Part shown: one piece after another, positions 1 through 19,073 of the stretch
Layout: the number at the start of each line of letters is the position of its first letter
Position numbering within the stretch: the first letter of the stretch is position 1
Assembly: GCF_021458635.1 (NCBI RefSeq)
Contig: NZ_JAIRDQ010000001.1
Location: 248,001-312,000 of the forward strand
Source: Bradyrhizobium monzae
GTDB lineage: Bacteria; Pseudomonadota; Alphaproteobacteria; Rhizobiales; Xanthobacteraceae
Direction of reading: 5' to 3'
Length of the DNA: 64,000 nt
Position numbers and translations under genes: made by a program
The notes under the pieces: model-generated
The model's input: the letters and a program-made list of their open reading frames with translations, nothing else
The model's database searches: none
Told to the model about the DNA's origin: nothing

Positions 1-2056
<2,056 letters not shown>

Positions 2057-2086
2057 GGGCTGTTCCTTAGATTCCGTGTTTCGCCG

Positions 2087-2572
<486 letters not shown>

Positions 2573-2944
2573 TTACTTCGGACGCTTGGCGCCGTACTTC
2601 GAACGACGCTGCTTACGGTTCTTGACGCCCTGGGTATCCAGAACGCCGCGGAGGATGTGGTAGCGCACGCCGGGCAAGTCCTTGACGCGACCGCCGCGGA
2701 TCATGACCACCGAGTGCTCCTGAAGGTTATGGCCCTCACCCGGGATGTAGCCGATCACCTCGAAGCCGTTGGTCAGGCGCACCTTGGCAACCTTACGAAG
2801 CGCCGAGTTCGGCTTCTTCGGGGTCGTGGTGTAGACGCGGGTGCAAACACCACGCTTCTGCGGCGACTGCTGCAGCGCCGGCACCTTCTTGCGCGACTTC
2901 TGCACTTCACGCGGTTGAGCGATCAGCTGGTTGATCGTCGGCAT
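2573..2944 (-). CDS. rpsL: 30S ribosomal protein S12
   Basis: S12 sits at the decoding centre and controls translational accuracy. The 123-residue protein begins at [12 protein letters not shown]; a longer in-frame extension to 3073 is rejected because family members start here and AAGG-rich sequence lies just upstream of this [22 protein letters not shown] and [13 protein letters not shown] are intact. Lys43 and Lys88, the positions commonly changed in streptomycin resistance, are both lysine, so the allele looks streptomycin-sensitive. It is the first gene of rpsL-rpsG-fusA and has a long upstream leader. Confidence 0.97.
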   Translation of the reverse strand: MPTINQLIAQPREVQKSRKKVPALQQSPQKRGVCTRVYTTTPKKPNSALRKVAKVRLTNGFEVIGYIPGEGHNLQEHSVVMIRGGRVKDLPGVRYHILRGVLDTQGVKNRKQRRSKYGAKRPK

Positions 2945-3610
2945 CCTGGCCTTACCCTTTGTTATCGCAGACCCTTGCGGGCCCGCTGTCTTGCCGCGGC
3001 CCGTTGCCGGAACCGCAAATTCTTTCGAGCCACCCGCCCGACGGGGCCGCCCCGCACGGAACAATCCGCACAAAGCGAAATTGCGCCAACCGCATCATCA
3101 CTGAGCGGAAAGCGTTACGACGCCACAGAGGACCGCAGTATCAAGGCCGATCAGCGTAAAGCCGCGGCCCGCGCACCGAGGTCATGCATCCGAATTCGAC
3201 CTCAAGAGAACTTGCTCAAGAGACCTAAAATCGCACTGGCATTGCCTAGCTATGATCGACAGCGTTTGAGCGGCATTCGTCGAGGTTGGTGCCTGCCAAG
3301 CGACCCCAACGGGATCAGGCAGGTGCTCCGTACCGACGTTGGCGATGCTCACCGCCTGTCGTAAGTGAGGCGCTTTCTATAAGTGAGAATCGATCAAGTC
3401 AAGGCGAAATGACCGTCAGAAAGCTCTTATCGCGCCTGTAGAAAAAGCCGTTCGCCCTCTCCCCGCGCCTTGTCAATATGGGATCGAAGTGCCGGTTCCG
3501 CCAGCCCCGACGGCATATTATACCCGGGTGAAATATACTTTTATAACCCGCGCTAAGGCTTTTTTTCCTCTTGATGCGTCAATCTGCCCGCTTCGGCAGA
3601 GACAAGCGTC
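2945..3610. promoter_or_regulatory. Divergent spacer between rpsL and FAD oxidoreductase
   Basis: This gene-free stretch of 666 nt separates rpsL (minus) from the oxidoreductase (plus). It should hold the rpsL operon promoter and a leader of about 420 nt. A strikingly AT-rich patch at about 3517-3548, with TATTATAC and TATACTTTTATAAC, lies 60-90 nt before the plus-strand gene and is the likely place for its promoter, but I cannot assign a clean -35. No convincing small ORF was seen. Confidence 0.5.
3376..3403 (-). promoter_or_regulatory. Candidate sigma-70 promoter of rpsL-rpsG-fusA
   Basis: On the minus strand, CTTGAC (3398-3403) and TATAGA (3376-3381) are separated by 16 nt, fitting the alphaproteobacterial housekeeping pattern. 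The octamer CTCACTTA occurs twice, at 3380-3387 and 3362-3369, once overlapping the -10 and once in the initial transcribed region. The repeats could be an operator or chance. The assignment is by eye only. Confidence 0.45.
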
Positions 3611-4861
3611 ATGCGGTACATCGATATTGCCATCATCGGCGGAGGCCTCGCCGGCTCGACCGCTGCCGCGATGCTCGGGCATGCCGGCATTTCGGCGGTG
3701 CTGATCGACCCGCATGAGACCTATCCGGCCGATTTTCGCGTCGAAAAACTCAGCGGTCGCGGGCAGGTCGAGCGATTCCAGCGGACGGGAATCGCCGACT
3801 CAGTGCTGCGCCGCGCGACCTTCTCCGGCGAGAACTGGATCGCGCGGTTCGGGCATCTCCTCGACAGGGCGCCGAGCCGGCAGTTCAACATCCTCTACGA
3901 TTCGCTGGTCAACGCGATCCGCGACGAGATTCCCGAGACCGTCGAGCGAATCTGGACCAAGGCGGTCTCGGTCGAAACCAGCCCGGAGCGGCAGCGAATC
4001 GCACTCGCCAATGACGAGACGATCTCAGCCCGCCTGGTCGTGCTGGCCAACGGCCTGAATGTCGGCCTGCGCCACCAGCTCGGCATCCGGCGAAATGTCA
4101 TCAGCGCCTGTCATTCGATCTCGATCGGCTTCGACGTGGTCCCGGCCGGGCGGAATTCGTTCGACTTCCCGGCCCTGACCTATTTCTCGGAGCGGCCGAG
4201 CGACCGCGTCCCCTACTTCTCGCTGTTTCCGATCGGCACACGGATGCGGGCCAATCTGTTCGTCTACCGCGGCTTCGACGATCCCTGGCTGCGCGAGTTG
4301 CGTCGCGCTCCGGCCGAGACGCTGAACGCCGCCCTGCCCCGTCTCAAGCGCATCACCGGCGCCTTCGACATCGCCGGCGAGCTGAAGATCCGCCCGGTCG
4401 ATCTCTATGTGAACGATGCCAGCCATCAGCCGGGCGTGGTGCTGGCAGGCGATGCCTTCGCGACCTCCTGCCCGGTCGCGGGTACCGGTTGCGACAAGGT
4501 GTTCACCGACGTCGAACGGCTCTGCAACGTCCACATCCCGCAATGGCTGGCGTCCGACGGGATGGATGCGGACAAAATCGCCGCCTTCTACGCCGACCCG
4601 GTCAAGCGCGCCTGCGACGAATGGTCGGCGGCGAAAGCCTTCGACTTCCGCTCGGTGTCGATTGCGACGAGCCCTTACTGGACCGCGCAGCGCTGGGCGC
4701 GCTTCATGGGGTGGTCGAGCCAGGGACTATTGCGGCGACTGGGAGGGGCGTTCCATCTGGAGCCGAATTTCCTCGGTCACTCCTCCTCGTCGTCCTCGTC
4801 CTCGTCGAGGTCGTCCTCATCCTCGTCGTCTTCGTCATCATCGCTGTCGCCGTCGGCCTGA
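3611..4861 (+). CDS. FAD-dependent oxidoreductase with poly-Ser C-terminal tail
   Basis: This is a cytosolic flavoprotein of the geranylgeranyl-reductase / FAD monooxygenase superfamily; the substrate is unknown. The N-terminus MRYIDIAIIGGGLAGSTAA is a Rossmann dinucleotide fold with GGGLAG at 10-15. A second FAD motif of the GD type appears as VVLAGDAFATSCPVAGTG in the C-terminal third. Residues from about 391 form an almost pure Ser run ending LSPSA. That tail is read through the 3' end of the convergent ABC exporter gene, with an overlap of 85 bp, and is absent from the family core, so it may be a by-product of the overlap. The start ATG at 3611 is chosen because the FAD fold begins immediately after it. 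Confidence 0.8.
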   Translation: MRYIDIAIIGGGLAGSTAAAMLGHAGISAVLIDPHETYPADFRVEKLSGRGQVERFQRTGIADSVLRRATFSGENWIARFGHLLDRAPSRQFNILYDSLVNAIRDEIPETVERIWTKAVSVETSPERQRIALANDETISARLVVLANGLNVGLRHQLGIRRNVISACHSISIGFDVVPAGRNSFDFPALTYFSERPSDRVPYFSLFPIGTRMRANLFVYRGFDDPWLRELRRAPAETLNAALPRLKRITGAFDIAGELKIRPVDLYVNDASHQPGVVLAGDAFATSCPVAGTGCDKVFTDVERLCNVHIPQWLASDGMDADKIAAFYADPVKRACDEWSAAKAFDFRSVSIATSPYWTAQRWARFMGWSSQGLLRRLGGAFHLEPNFLGHSSSSSSSSSRSSSSSSSSSSSLSPSA

Positions 4862-6807
4862 GCGGCCGCGCCGTGCGGCTGGTGGATCTGGTCGTTCCAC
4901 AGCTTGCGATAGGTCCCGTTCTTGGCAAGCAGCTCGGCATGCGAGCCGCGCTCGATCGCCCTGCCCCCTGAAATCACGATGATCTCGTCCATCTCGACCA
5001 CCGAGGTCAGGCGGTGGGTCGACCAGATCATGGTGCGGCCCTTGGCGACCTTCAGCAACGTGCGGTTGATCGCAGCCTCCGTGGTCTGGTCTAGCGCCGA
5101 GGTGGCTTCGTCGAGCAGCAGCACCGAGGGATTGCGGATGATAGCGCGCGCGATCGCGATGCGCTGGCGCTGGCCGCCCGACAGCGTGTCGCCGCGCTCG
5201 CCGACCGGGGTGTCGTAGCGCTGCGGCAGGCTCATGATGTAGCGATGGATTTCGGCCTTCTTGGCGGCCTCCTCGACCTCCGCGTCGGTCGCCCCTTCCT
5301 TGCCGAGCCGGATGTTCTCGCGGATCGACATGTTGAACAGCATGTTCTCCTGGAACACCACGGCCATGCTCCGGCGTAGCGAATCCAGCGTCACCTTGCG
5401 CACGTCAACACCGTCGATGGTGACCCGCCCCTCGTCAGGCACGTAGAGCCGCAGGATCAGATTGAGCAGCGTGCTCTTGCCGGAGCCGGAGGGGCCGACG
5501 ATGGCGATGCTCTTGCCGACGTTGAGCTTGAGGCTGAGATTGTCCAGCACCGGCGTCTGACCGCCTTCGTACTGGAACGTGACGTGGTCGAAGGTGATGT
5601 CGTGGGTGACGCGCGGCAGATCGGGCGCGCCGGGACGATCGGCGCCCCGTGTCGGCTCGTCCAGCAACTCCTGGATGTGACGGATCGCGGCGGCCGAGGA
5701 GATCGACACCGGGATGAAATGCATCACGTGGGCGATGTTGTAGGAGACCTCCCAGAACGCGCTCTCGAAGGTGACGAAGGTGCCGATGGTGATCTGGCCC
5801 TTGGTCGCCAGATAAGCACCGATCGCGAGCACGACGAGGTGCAGCAGCAGCACGGAGATTGTGACCGTCCGCTCCACCATCGTCGACAGGAACCCGGCCG
5901 CTGCGATCCGGTTGCGGGTCTCGTCGTTGCGGAAATTGAAGAAGCCGAACATCCTGCGTTGCAGGCTGAACGCCTTGATCACGGCCTGCGCCGCGACGTT
6001 CTCCTGCACCATGCCGAGCAGCGCGCTTTCGTTGAGCTTCTGCTCGTAATTGGCCTGCACCGCCTTCGGCGTCAGGATGCGCGGGCCGATCAGCGTGATC
6101 GGAAACACCAAGAGCGCGACCACGGCGAGCTGCCAGTTCAGGAACAGCATCAGGATGATGCCGGCGATCAACTCCAGGAACGGCAGCGCGGCGCTGTTGG
6201 CAAAGGTCTTGACCGAGCCTTCGAAGGCCGAGAGGTCGACCGAGAAACGCGACAGGATCTCGCCGCGCTTGGTGCGGCCGAAATAGGCCGCCGGCAGGTC
6301 CTGGACATGCTCGAACAGGCGCTTGCGGACGTCGGAGATGATGCAGGCGGCCAGCCGCGCGTCCCAGCGCTCGTACCAGACCGCGACGATCGAGGTGAAG
6401 ATGCCGGCGATCGCGAGCACGCCGAGGATCTTGTAGAGCGCCTGGAAATCCTCCTCGCCGAGCGCGTCGTCGATCAGGAACTTCAGACTGAGCGGCATGA
6501 TGACGTTGAACAGCGTCTCGATCAGAACGCCGAACGCGACATAGCCCAGGATGCGCTTGTAGTTGGACAGGAACGGCTTGACGAAGCCCAGGATGGTCGC
6601 GAGCGCGCCGGCAGCTTCACGGGCGGTAAAGACGACGAGGTCCTCGTCATCATCGTCGTCGAGCTCAAGCTCGTCGTCGTCCTCGCCTTCGTCGTCCTCG
6701 TCGTCTTCCAGCTCAGGCTCGACGCCGGTGGCGAGCTTGTCCTCGAGCTCGGCCGCCTCTTGCGCGGCGAGCTTCTGTTTGTCGGGAGAGAGAGGCATGG
6801 ACGCCAT
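4777..6807 (-). CDS. ABC exporter (fused permease-ATPase) with acidic N- and C-terminal tails
   Basis: A single chain carries a six-helix exporter membrane domain (about residues 80-370) and one nucleotide-binding domain, as in MsbA-like half-transporters that act as dimers in the inner membrane. Motifs visible are Walker A GPSGSGKST (438-446), Q-loop VFQEN (484-488), LSGGQ (542-546), Walker B VLLLDE (562-567) and H-loop His598. All key residues are present. The tails are unusual: residues 31-56 and 653-676 are nearly all Asp/Glu. Substrate unknown. An alternative ATG lies three codons downstream at 6798. The gene follows the FAD/methyltransferase gene by 135 nt on the same strand and may be co-transcribed with it; its 3' end overlaps the plus-strand oxidoreductase. 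Confidence 0.88.
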   Translation of the reverse strand: MASMPLSPDKQKLAAQEAAELEDKLATGVEPELEDDEDDEGEDDDELELDDDDDEDLVVFTAREAAGALATILGFVKPFLSNYKRILGYVAFGVLIETLFNVIMPLSLKFLIDDALGEEDFQALYKILGVLAIAGIFTSIVAVWYERWDARLAACIISDVRKRLFEHVQDLPAAYFGRTKRGEILSRFSVDLSAFEGSVKTFANSAALPFLELIAGIILMLFLNWQLAVVALLVFPITLIGPRILTPKAVQANYEQKLNESALLGMVQENVAAQAVIKAFSLQRRMFGFFNFRNDETRNRIAAAGFLSTMVERTVTISVLLLHLVVLAIGAYLATKGQITIGTFVTFESAFWEVSYNIAHVMHFIPVSISSAAAIRHIQELLDEPTRGADRPGAPDLPRVTHDITFDHVTFQYEGGQTPVLDNLSLKLNVGKSIAIVGPSGSGKSTLLNLILRLYVPDEGRVTIDGVDVRKVTLDSLRRSMAVVFQENMLFNMSIRENIRLGKEGATDAEVEEAAKKAEIHRYIMSLPQRYDTPVGERGDTLSGGQRQRIAIARAIIRNPSVLLLDEATSALDQTTEAAINRTLLKVAKGRTMIWSTHRLTSVVEMDEIIVISGGRAIERGSHAELLAKNGTYRKLWNDQIHQPHGAAAQADGDSDDDEDDEDEDDLDEDEDDEEE

Positions 6808-6898
6808 GAAACCAACCGATGCTGACGGCCGGCATGACCGCAGAGAAAGCAGGGAGATAGCGGAACGCCGCTACGTCCACCGATTCTATGCGATCAGG

Positions 6899-6929
6899 AT
6901 GAATTCGGCAAAACAATTGGCGAATTCAT
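6899..6929. promoter_or_regulatory. AT-rich inverted repeat before ABC exporter
   Basis: ATGAATTCG (6899-6907) and CGAATTCAT (6921-6929) form a perfect 9-bp inverted repeat around a 13-nt spacer. It lies between the stop of the FAD/methyltransferase gene and the exporter start. It lacks a GC-rich stem and a following T-run, so it looks more like an operator than a terminator. Confidence 0.4.
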
Positions 6930-6942
6930 TCGTCCTGTGATG

Positions 6943-9006
6943 CTAGTCGTCGTCGTCTTCGTCCTCGACCTTGTCGAAGAAGGAATAACGCAAGCTATCG
7001 GCGTCGGCATACCACTGCCCCGGTCCCTTGTTGGCGGCGAGCGTCGCCGTCCAGAGCGCGTCGGTGCAGTCCTTGCGGTGCATCGACAGATCGAAGCCGT
7101 TGCCGAAGAACAGTTCGGACCATTCCCACCAGGTGCCGAGCTTCTTGACCCCGCGCAGCAGGTCGTAGCGGTCGATCACGGCTGAGGCCATGTCCGAGGT
7201 GATCGAGCCGAACACGAGGCCGGTCTTGACCACCCGGTTCAACTCGCGGATCGCGCGGACCACCTGCTTCGGGGCAATGTGGCAGAGGCTGGTCTCGAAC
7301 ACGTAGTCGAAGGAGCCGTCCTTGAACGGCATGTCCAGGATCGATCCCAGCTTGTTGTACTTCTTCAGCGCCTTCGGCGTCTTGGCGTGGATCGCGCGGT
7401 TGTTCTCGATGCCCCAGGCATCGATGCCAAGATCGCGCAACGCGCCGACCAGCTCGCCGCTGGCGGAGCCGGCGACCAGGAGTTTTGCGCCCTTCGCCTT
7501 CCCCCAGACGATGCCGATCAGCTTTGCAAGGTAATCGGGATCGGTGAACTGCCGCCACGCTTCGCTATATGGGCCGACGCCGCGATAGTTCTCGAAATAA
7601 TCGCGGTCGATCTTGTCCGAGACTGGCTTGTTGTCCTGGGCGTGCTCGCGGCGCAGTCGCATCATCTCGGTCAGGATGATGTCGGTCGCGGCGTCCGAGG
7701 AGTCGAGCAGGCCGTTCAGCGTGGAGTCGAACAGATAATCGCCGACCACGACGATGCCGGGATGTTGTTTCGGCTCGGGCCGGTGATTGGTCATGACGTC
7801 GCGCACGGGCAGACCGCCCGGTATCGCGTTCACCGACGACAGCCAGCGGTGGATTTTGCCTTCGGCGAAATGCGCACGCGCATCACCGAGCGACGCCGGC
7901 AGCGATTTCAGCGCGGCGTCGATCAGCTCCTGATCCGACAGATTGGCGAACGCCAGCGCATCGGAGCCGGGAATCAGCCAGTTCAGGACGCCGTGCTTGC
8001 CGACGTCGTGGCGCGCGCCCTCATTGTAGACGCAGCAGCCGCCGAAGGCTTCCGACATGAACCAGGCGCCGGAAATCTTGTCTCCCCAGAACGGGGAATC
8101 AAACAGGATCGAGACGCGCAGGTAATGCGCGGGACGATCGAAATACGAGACGTGCTTGACCATCGACTTGCGCAGCTGCTCGCCTTCCCAGCCGACGGTG
8201 GAGAGCCACGAATGCGGCAGACAGACCAGCACGAGATCGAAGTCGCGCGTCTCCGGTCCCCTGCCGTTCATCATCTTGAGCTGATAGCGGCCGGTCGGCG
8301 CCTTGCCGACGGCGAGCACGCGGTGATTGAGCTGGATGTCGGCGTTGACCTCCGACTGCAGGCATTCGATCAGCTGCTCGTTGCCGTTCTGGATGGAATA
8401 GAGACCGATATAGCCGTCGACATCCATCAGATAGTTCTTGAGCGCGTTGAGACCGTTGGTGTTGTGGCTCTCGGTCGCGAGATCGGAGCGCGCCATCACC
8501 TTGAAGAAGCGCTTTGCGGTCTCGTCCTCGACCTCCTCGTCGAGCACCTGCTCGGCGGTCTTGTAGGCCCAGGGATTCTCGTTGTCGTGAGCGCCGACGC
8601 CCTCGTAATACTCGATCGGCGACATCTCGTCGGCGCAGCGCTTGCGGAACTGCTCGATCGCAGCCGCAGTCTTGGCGCCGTATTTGCGGCGCATGCCGGC
8701 GACATCGTTGAGCAGCTCTCCGCCGAACTGCACCTGCTCGGCGTCCATCGGAATGGTCTGCAGGCCGAAATGCTGGATCAGTTCGCGCAGCGGATCGGGA
8801 CCCGTCATCGAGTAGTCGTAGATCTCGGCGACGCCGGCCTCGTACATCGCCGGCGCGGAATCGAATTTGCGCGTGACGATCTTGCCGCCGAGGCGGTCGG
8901 AGGCTTCGTAGATGGTGATGCGGCAGAGGTCGCCAAGCTTACGCTTCAGGTACCAGGCGCTCATCAGCCCGCCGGGGCCGCCGCCTACGATTGCGAGATC
9001 AAGCAT
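6943..9006 (-). CDS. FAD-dependent amine oxidase-like protein fused to a SAM methyltransferase
   Basis: This 687-residue protein has two enzymatic halves. The N-terminal part (about 1-470) is a flavin monoamine oxidase / desaturase-type fold starting MLDLAIVGGGPGGLMSAWYL, with the ADP-binding GGGPGG at 8-13 and an ASDRLGGKIVTRKF segment typical of the family. Residues from about 500 form a class I methyltransferase: motif I LLVAGSASGEL near 509-519, an acidic strand end (WGIENN), then LDMPFKDGSFDYVFETSL. The C-terminus is the acidic string EDEDDDD. The start at 9006 is preferred over upstream codons because the Rossmann strand begins there. A hairpin overlaps its ribosome-binding region. The substrate is unknown; oxidation and methylation of one small molecule is an inference. 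Confidence 0.78.
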   Translation of the reverse strand: MLDLAIVGGGPGGLMSAWYLKRKLGDLCRITIYEASDRLGGKIVTRKFDSAPAMYEAGVAEIYDYSMTGPDPLRELIQHFGLQTIPMDAEQVQFGGELLNDVAGMRRKYGAKTAAAIEQFRKRCADEMSPIEYYEGVGAHDNENPWAYKTAEQVLDEEVEDETAKRFFKVMARSDLATESHNTNGLNALKNYLMDVDGYIGLYSIQNGNEQLIECLQSEVNADIQLNHRVLAVGKAPTGRYQLKMMNGRGPETRDFDLVLVCLPHSWLSTVGWEGEQLRKSMVKHVSYFDRPAHYLRVSILFDSPFWGDKISGAWFMSEAFGGCCVYNEGARHDVGKHGVLNWLIPGSDALAFANLSDQELIDAALKSLPASLGDARAHFAEGKIHRWLSSVNAIPGGLPVRDVMTNHRPEPKQHPGIVVVGDYLFDSTLNGLLDSSDAATDIILTEMMRLRREHAQDNKPVSDKIDRDYFENYRGVGPYSEAWRQFTDPDYLAKLIGIVWGKAKGAKLLVAGSASGELVGALRDLGIDAWGIENNRAIHAKTPKALKKYNKLGSILDMPFKDGSFDYVFETSLCHIAPKQVVRAIRELNRVVKTGLVFGSITSDMASAVIDRYDLLRGVKKLGTWWEWSELFFGNGFDLSMHRKDCTDALWTATLAANKGPGQWYADADSLRYSFFDKVEDEDDDD

Positions 9007-9010
9007 TTCA

Positions 9011-9046
9011 GTCCCGTGGTCTCCGGCCCTGCCCCCGTCACGGGAC
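9011..9046 (-). promoter_or_regulatory. Hairpin covering the ribosome-binding site of the FAD/methyltransferase gene
   Basis: GTCCCGTG (9011-9018) and CACGGGAC (9039-9046) are perfect 8-nt inverted repeats. In the minus-strand mRNA the start-proximal arm contains GGGAC, the best Shine-Dalgarno candidate, 4 nt before the ATG at 9004-9006. Folding would hide the site. Regulation through it is inferred. Confidence 0.4.
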
Positions 9047-9140
9047 CACCGGTCTAAGTTCCCTAGCAGAAGCGCTTTTCTGACTGAAGGGAAGATGAAC
9101 AAAGGTTGATCCCGCATCGCAACAGGCAAACAAAGCAGCA

Positions 9141-9166
9141 AAAAGGCCGGCTTTCGCCGGCCTTTT
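9141..9166 (-). terminator. Intrinsic terminator of the rpoBC operon
   Basis: AAAAGGCCGGC (9141-9151), loop TTTC, and GCCGGCCTTTT (9156-9166) make an 11-bp stem ending in a T-run on the minus strand. It lies 32 nt after the rpoC stop. The A/T-flanked arms could let it work in both directions. Confidence 0.85.
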
Positions 9167-9197
9167 CGTTGTCCTCGGTATTCCTACGGATGAACCA

Positions 9198-13394
<4,197 letters not shown>

Positions 13395-13487
13395 CGTCTT
13401 CTCCTCGCGTGCCGGTCGCCTCCGGCCGCAAATTCGAAAATCACTCAAGCGGGGCGCCCTGCCCTCAAGGCATCGGGAGGGGCGCCA

Positions 13488-13512
13488 ATGCCCGGCCGCG
13501 AAGGCCGGGCAT
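13488..13512 (-). other. Intercistronic stem-loop between rpoB and rpoC
   Basis: ATGCCCGGCC (13488-13497), loop GCGAA, and GGCCGGGCAT (13503-13512) form a perfect 10-bp stem 11 nt after the rpoB stop. No T-run follows, so it is not an intrinsic terminator. A role in mRNA stability or processing is a guess. Confidence 0.6.
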
Positions 13513-13523
13513 GAAAGGTCGTA

Positions 13524-17648
<4,125 letters not shown>

Positions 17649-17967
17649 CGTGGCCTCTCATTTCGTCGCCCGCTCTGGGCGCGCCGTCCAGGACTCGGCT
17701 GCCGCCGCTCCCCGGGTTGAATTTTTCGAACCCGCTTTGGGGACCGAAAATCCAGTTTCAGGCCGTCATGTCCTGAATCTGTTCTTCAGACCTTCAAAAC
17801 GCAAAACGACGCGCGGGGCGCATAGGCACGCCCGCCCGTCACAACGATCGTCTTCACGGACTGCAAAAGCCCGAAATAGCCTGCTCTCCCAACGGCTTAC
17901 AGGGAAAATCTCGCATCCCTGCCCACCGCGCTTTCGTGCTGCCGACCCGATATGGGGCGACAATAGT

Positions 17968-17998
17968 GGAGATTCGAGGGGTATACCCTCAAATCCCC
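17968..17998 (-). other. Long stem-loop, candidate RNase III processing site
   Basis: GGAGATTCGAGGG (17968-17980) and CCCTCAAATCCCC (17986-17998) pair over 13 positions in the minus-strand transcript, two of them G-U, around the loop GTATA. It lies between rplL and rpoB. The processing role is by analogy with E. coli. Confidence 0.55.
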
Positions 17999-18082
17999 AC
18001 ACATTTTCGTGTTCGACCTGCGTCGGGACGATCCGTCGCACGCCTTTTGCATCTGGACCATCCTTTTGAAGGACGGACCAAA

Positions 18083-18104
18083 GCCCCGAGCCTTGGCCCG
18101 GGGC
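18083..18104 (-). terminator. Weak hairpin after rplL, candidate attenuator
   Basis: In the minus-strand transcript GCCCCGGGC pairs with GCTCGGGGC (nine pairs, one G-U, loop CAAG) about 19 nt after the rplL stop, followed by only TTT. It would be a leaky terminator, fitting partial read-through into rpoBC. Confidence 0.5.
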
Positions 18105-18122
18105 CTCGCCAGCAAGCGTTGC

Positions 18123-18500
18123 TTACTTGAGCTCGACCTTCGCGCCAGCCTTCTCGAGCTGGACCTTGAGCTTCTCGGCTTCGTCCTTGTTCACGCCTTC
18201 CTTGACAGGCTTCGGCGCGCCCTCGACGAGGTCCTTTGCTTCCTTCAGGCCCAGGCCGGTGATGGCGCGGACTTCCTTGATGACCTCGATCTTCTTCTCG
18301 CCGGCGGAGGCGAGAACGACCGTGAACTCGGTCTTCTCTTCTGCCGGAGCGGCGGCAGCGCCACCACCAGCCGGGCCGGCCACGGCGACAGCCGCGGCAG
18401 CCGAAACGCCCCACTTCTCTTCGAGGAGCTTCGCGAGTTCGGCAGCCTCGAGCACGGTGAGGCTCGAGAGGTCGTCAACGATCTTCTGCAAGTCAGCCAT
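18123..18500 (-). CDS. rplL: 50S ribosomal protein L7/L12
   Basis: L7/L12 forms the flexible stalk that recruits translation GTPases. The 125-residue protein starts [20 protein letters not shown]. It has the N-terminal dimerisation helix, an Ala/Gly-rich hinge (about 38-55) and the C-terminal [20 protein letters not shown] domain. It is 54 nt downstream of rplJ and is followed by the attenuator-like spacer before rpoB. Nothing unusual. Confidence 0.98.
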   Translation of the reverse strand: MADLQKIVDDLSSLTVLEAAELAKLLEEKWGVSAAAAVAVAGPAGGGAAAAPAEEKTEFTVVLASAGEKKIEVIKEVRAITGLGLKEAKDLVEGAPKPVKEGVNKDEAEKLKVQLEKAGAKVELK

Positions 18501-18554
18501 TGTTCAGTTTCCTTGAGTGTAAGTCTGGTTCGGGTTTGAGTTTTGCGAAGGGCG

Positions 18555-19073
18555 TCAGGCCGCTTCGCCCTTTGAGGCATGAGCCTGGATGACGCGCGCG
18601 AGCTTGCCCGCGGGCGCGTTGGCGAGCTGAGCGATCTTGGTCGCCGGGGCCACAAGCAAGCCGACGATCTTTGCGCGCAGTTCGTCAAGCGACGGCAGCG
18701 AGGCAAGCGCCTTCACGCCGTCGACATTCAGGACGGTCTTTCCCATCGAGCCGCCGACGATGATGAACTTTTCGTTCGTCTTGGCGAATTCGATGGCGAC
18801 CTTTGGCGCCGCTACCGGATCGTCCGAAGTGGCGATCACGGTCGGTCCCTTCAGCATGGGGCCGATGGCAACGACGTCAGTGCCTTCAAGAGCAATTTTG
18901 GCGAGACGGTTCTTCGAGACCTTCACCGAGGCACCAGCCTGCTTCATCTGCATGCGCAGCTTCTGCATCTGGGCAACGGTCAGGCCGGAATATTGGGCAA
19001 CGACCGCGACGCTCGTGGTCTTGAAGACCCCATTGAGCTGTTCGACCGCTTCCTTTTTTGCCGCTCGTTCCAC
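18555..19073 (-). CDS. rplJ: 50S ribosomal protein L10
   Basis: L10 anchors the L7/L12 dimers to the 50S GTPase centre. I chose the GTG at 19073 ([14 protein letters not shown], 172 residues) because GGAAAGAG sits 6 nt upstream and this matches the length I know for rhizobial L10. An ATG nine codons earlier (19100) is possible but lacks a ribosome site. The product shows the family's [11 protein letters not shown] and [12 protein letters not shown] segments and ends in a helix that binds L7/L12. In E. coli the L10-L12 complex represses its own leader; the long leader here suits that. Confidence 0.95.
   Translation of the reverse strand: MERAAKKEAVEQLNGVFKTTSVAVVAQYSGLTVAQMQKLRMQMKQAGASVKVSKNRLAKIALEGTDVVAIGPMLKGPTVIATSDDPVAAPKVAIEFAKTNEKFIIVGGSMGKTVLNVDGVKALASLPSLDELRAKIVGLLVAPATKIAQLANAPAGKLARVIQAHASKGEAA

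Larger units (their letters stand above)
17649..18122 (-). other. rplL-rpoB spacer with regulatory structures
   Basis: The 474 nt between rplL and rpoB contain no gene. Going downstream from rplL they hold a GC-rich hairpin (18083-18104), a strong long stem (17968-17998) and a smaller conserved-looking hairpin (17778-17790). In E. coli the equivalent spacer has an attenuator and an RNase III processing site that set the RNA polymerase to ribosomal protein ratio; a similar role is inferred here. Confidence 0.6.

Noticed and set aside
13488-13512. Terminator between rpoB and rpoC
   Set aside because: No T-run after the stem in either direction, and rpoC must be co-transcribed.
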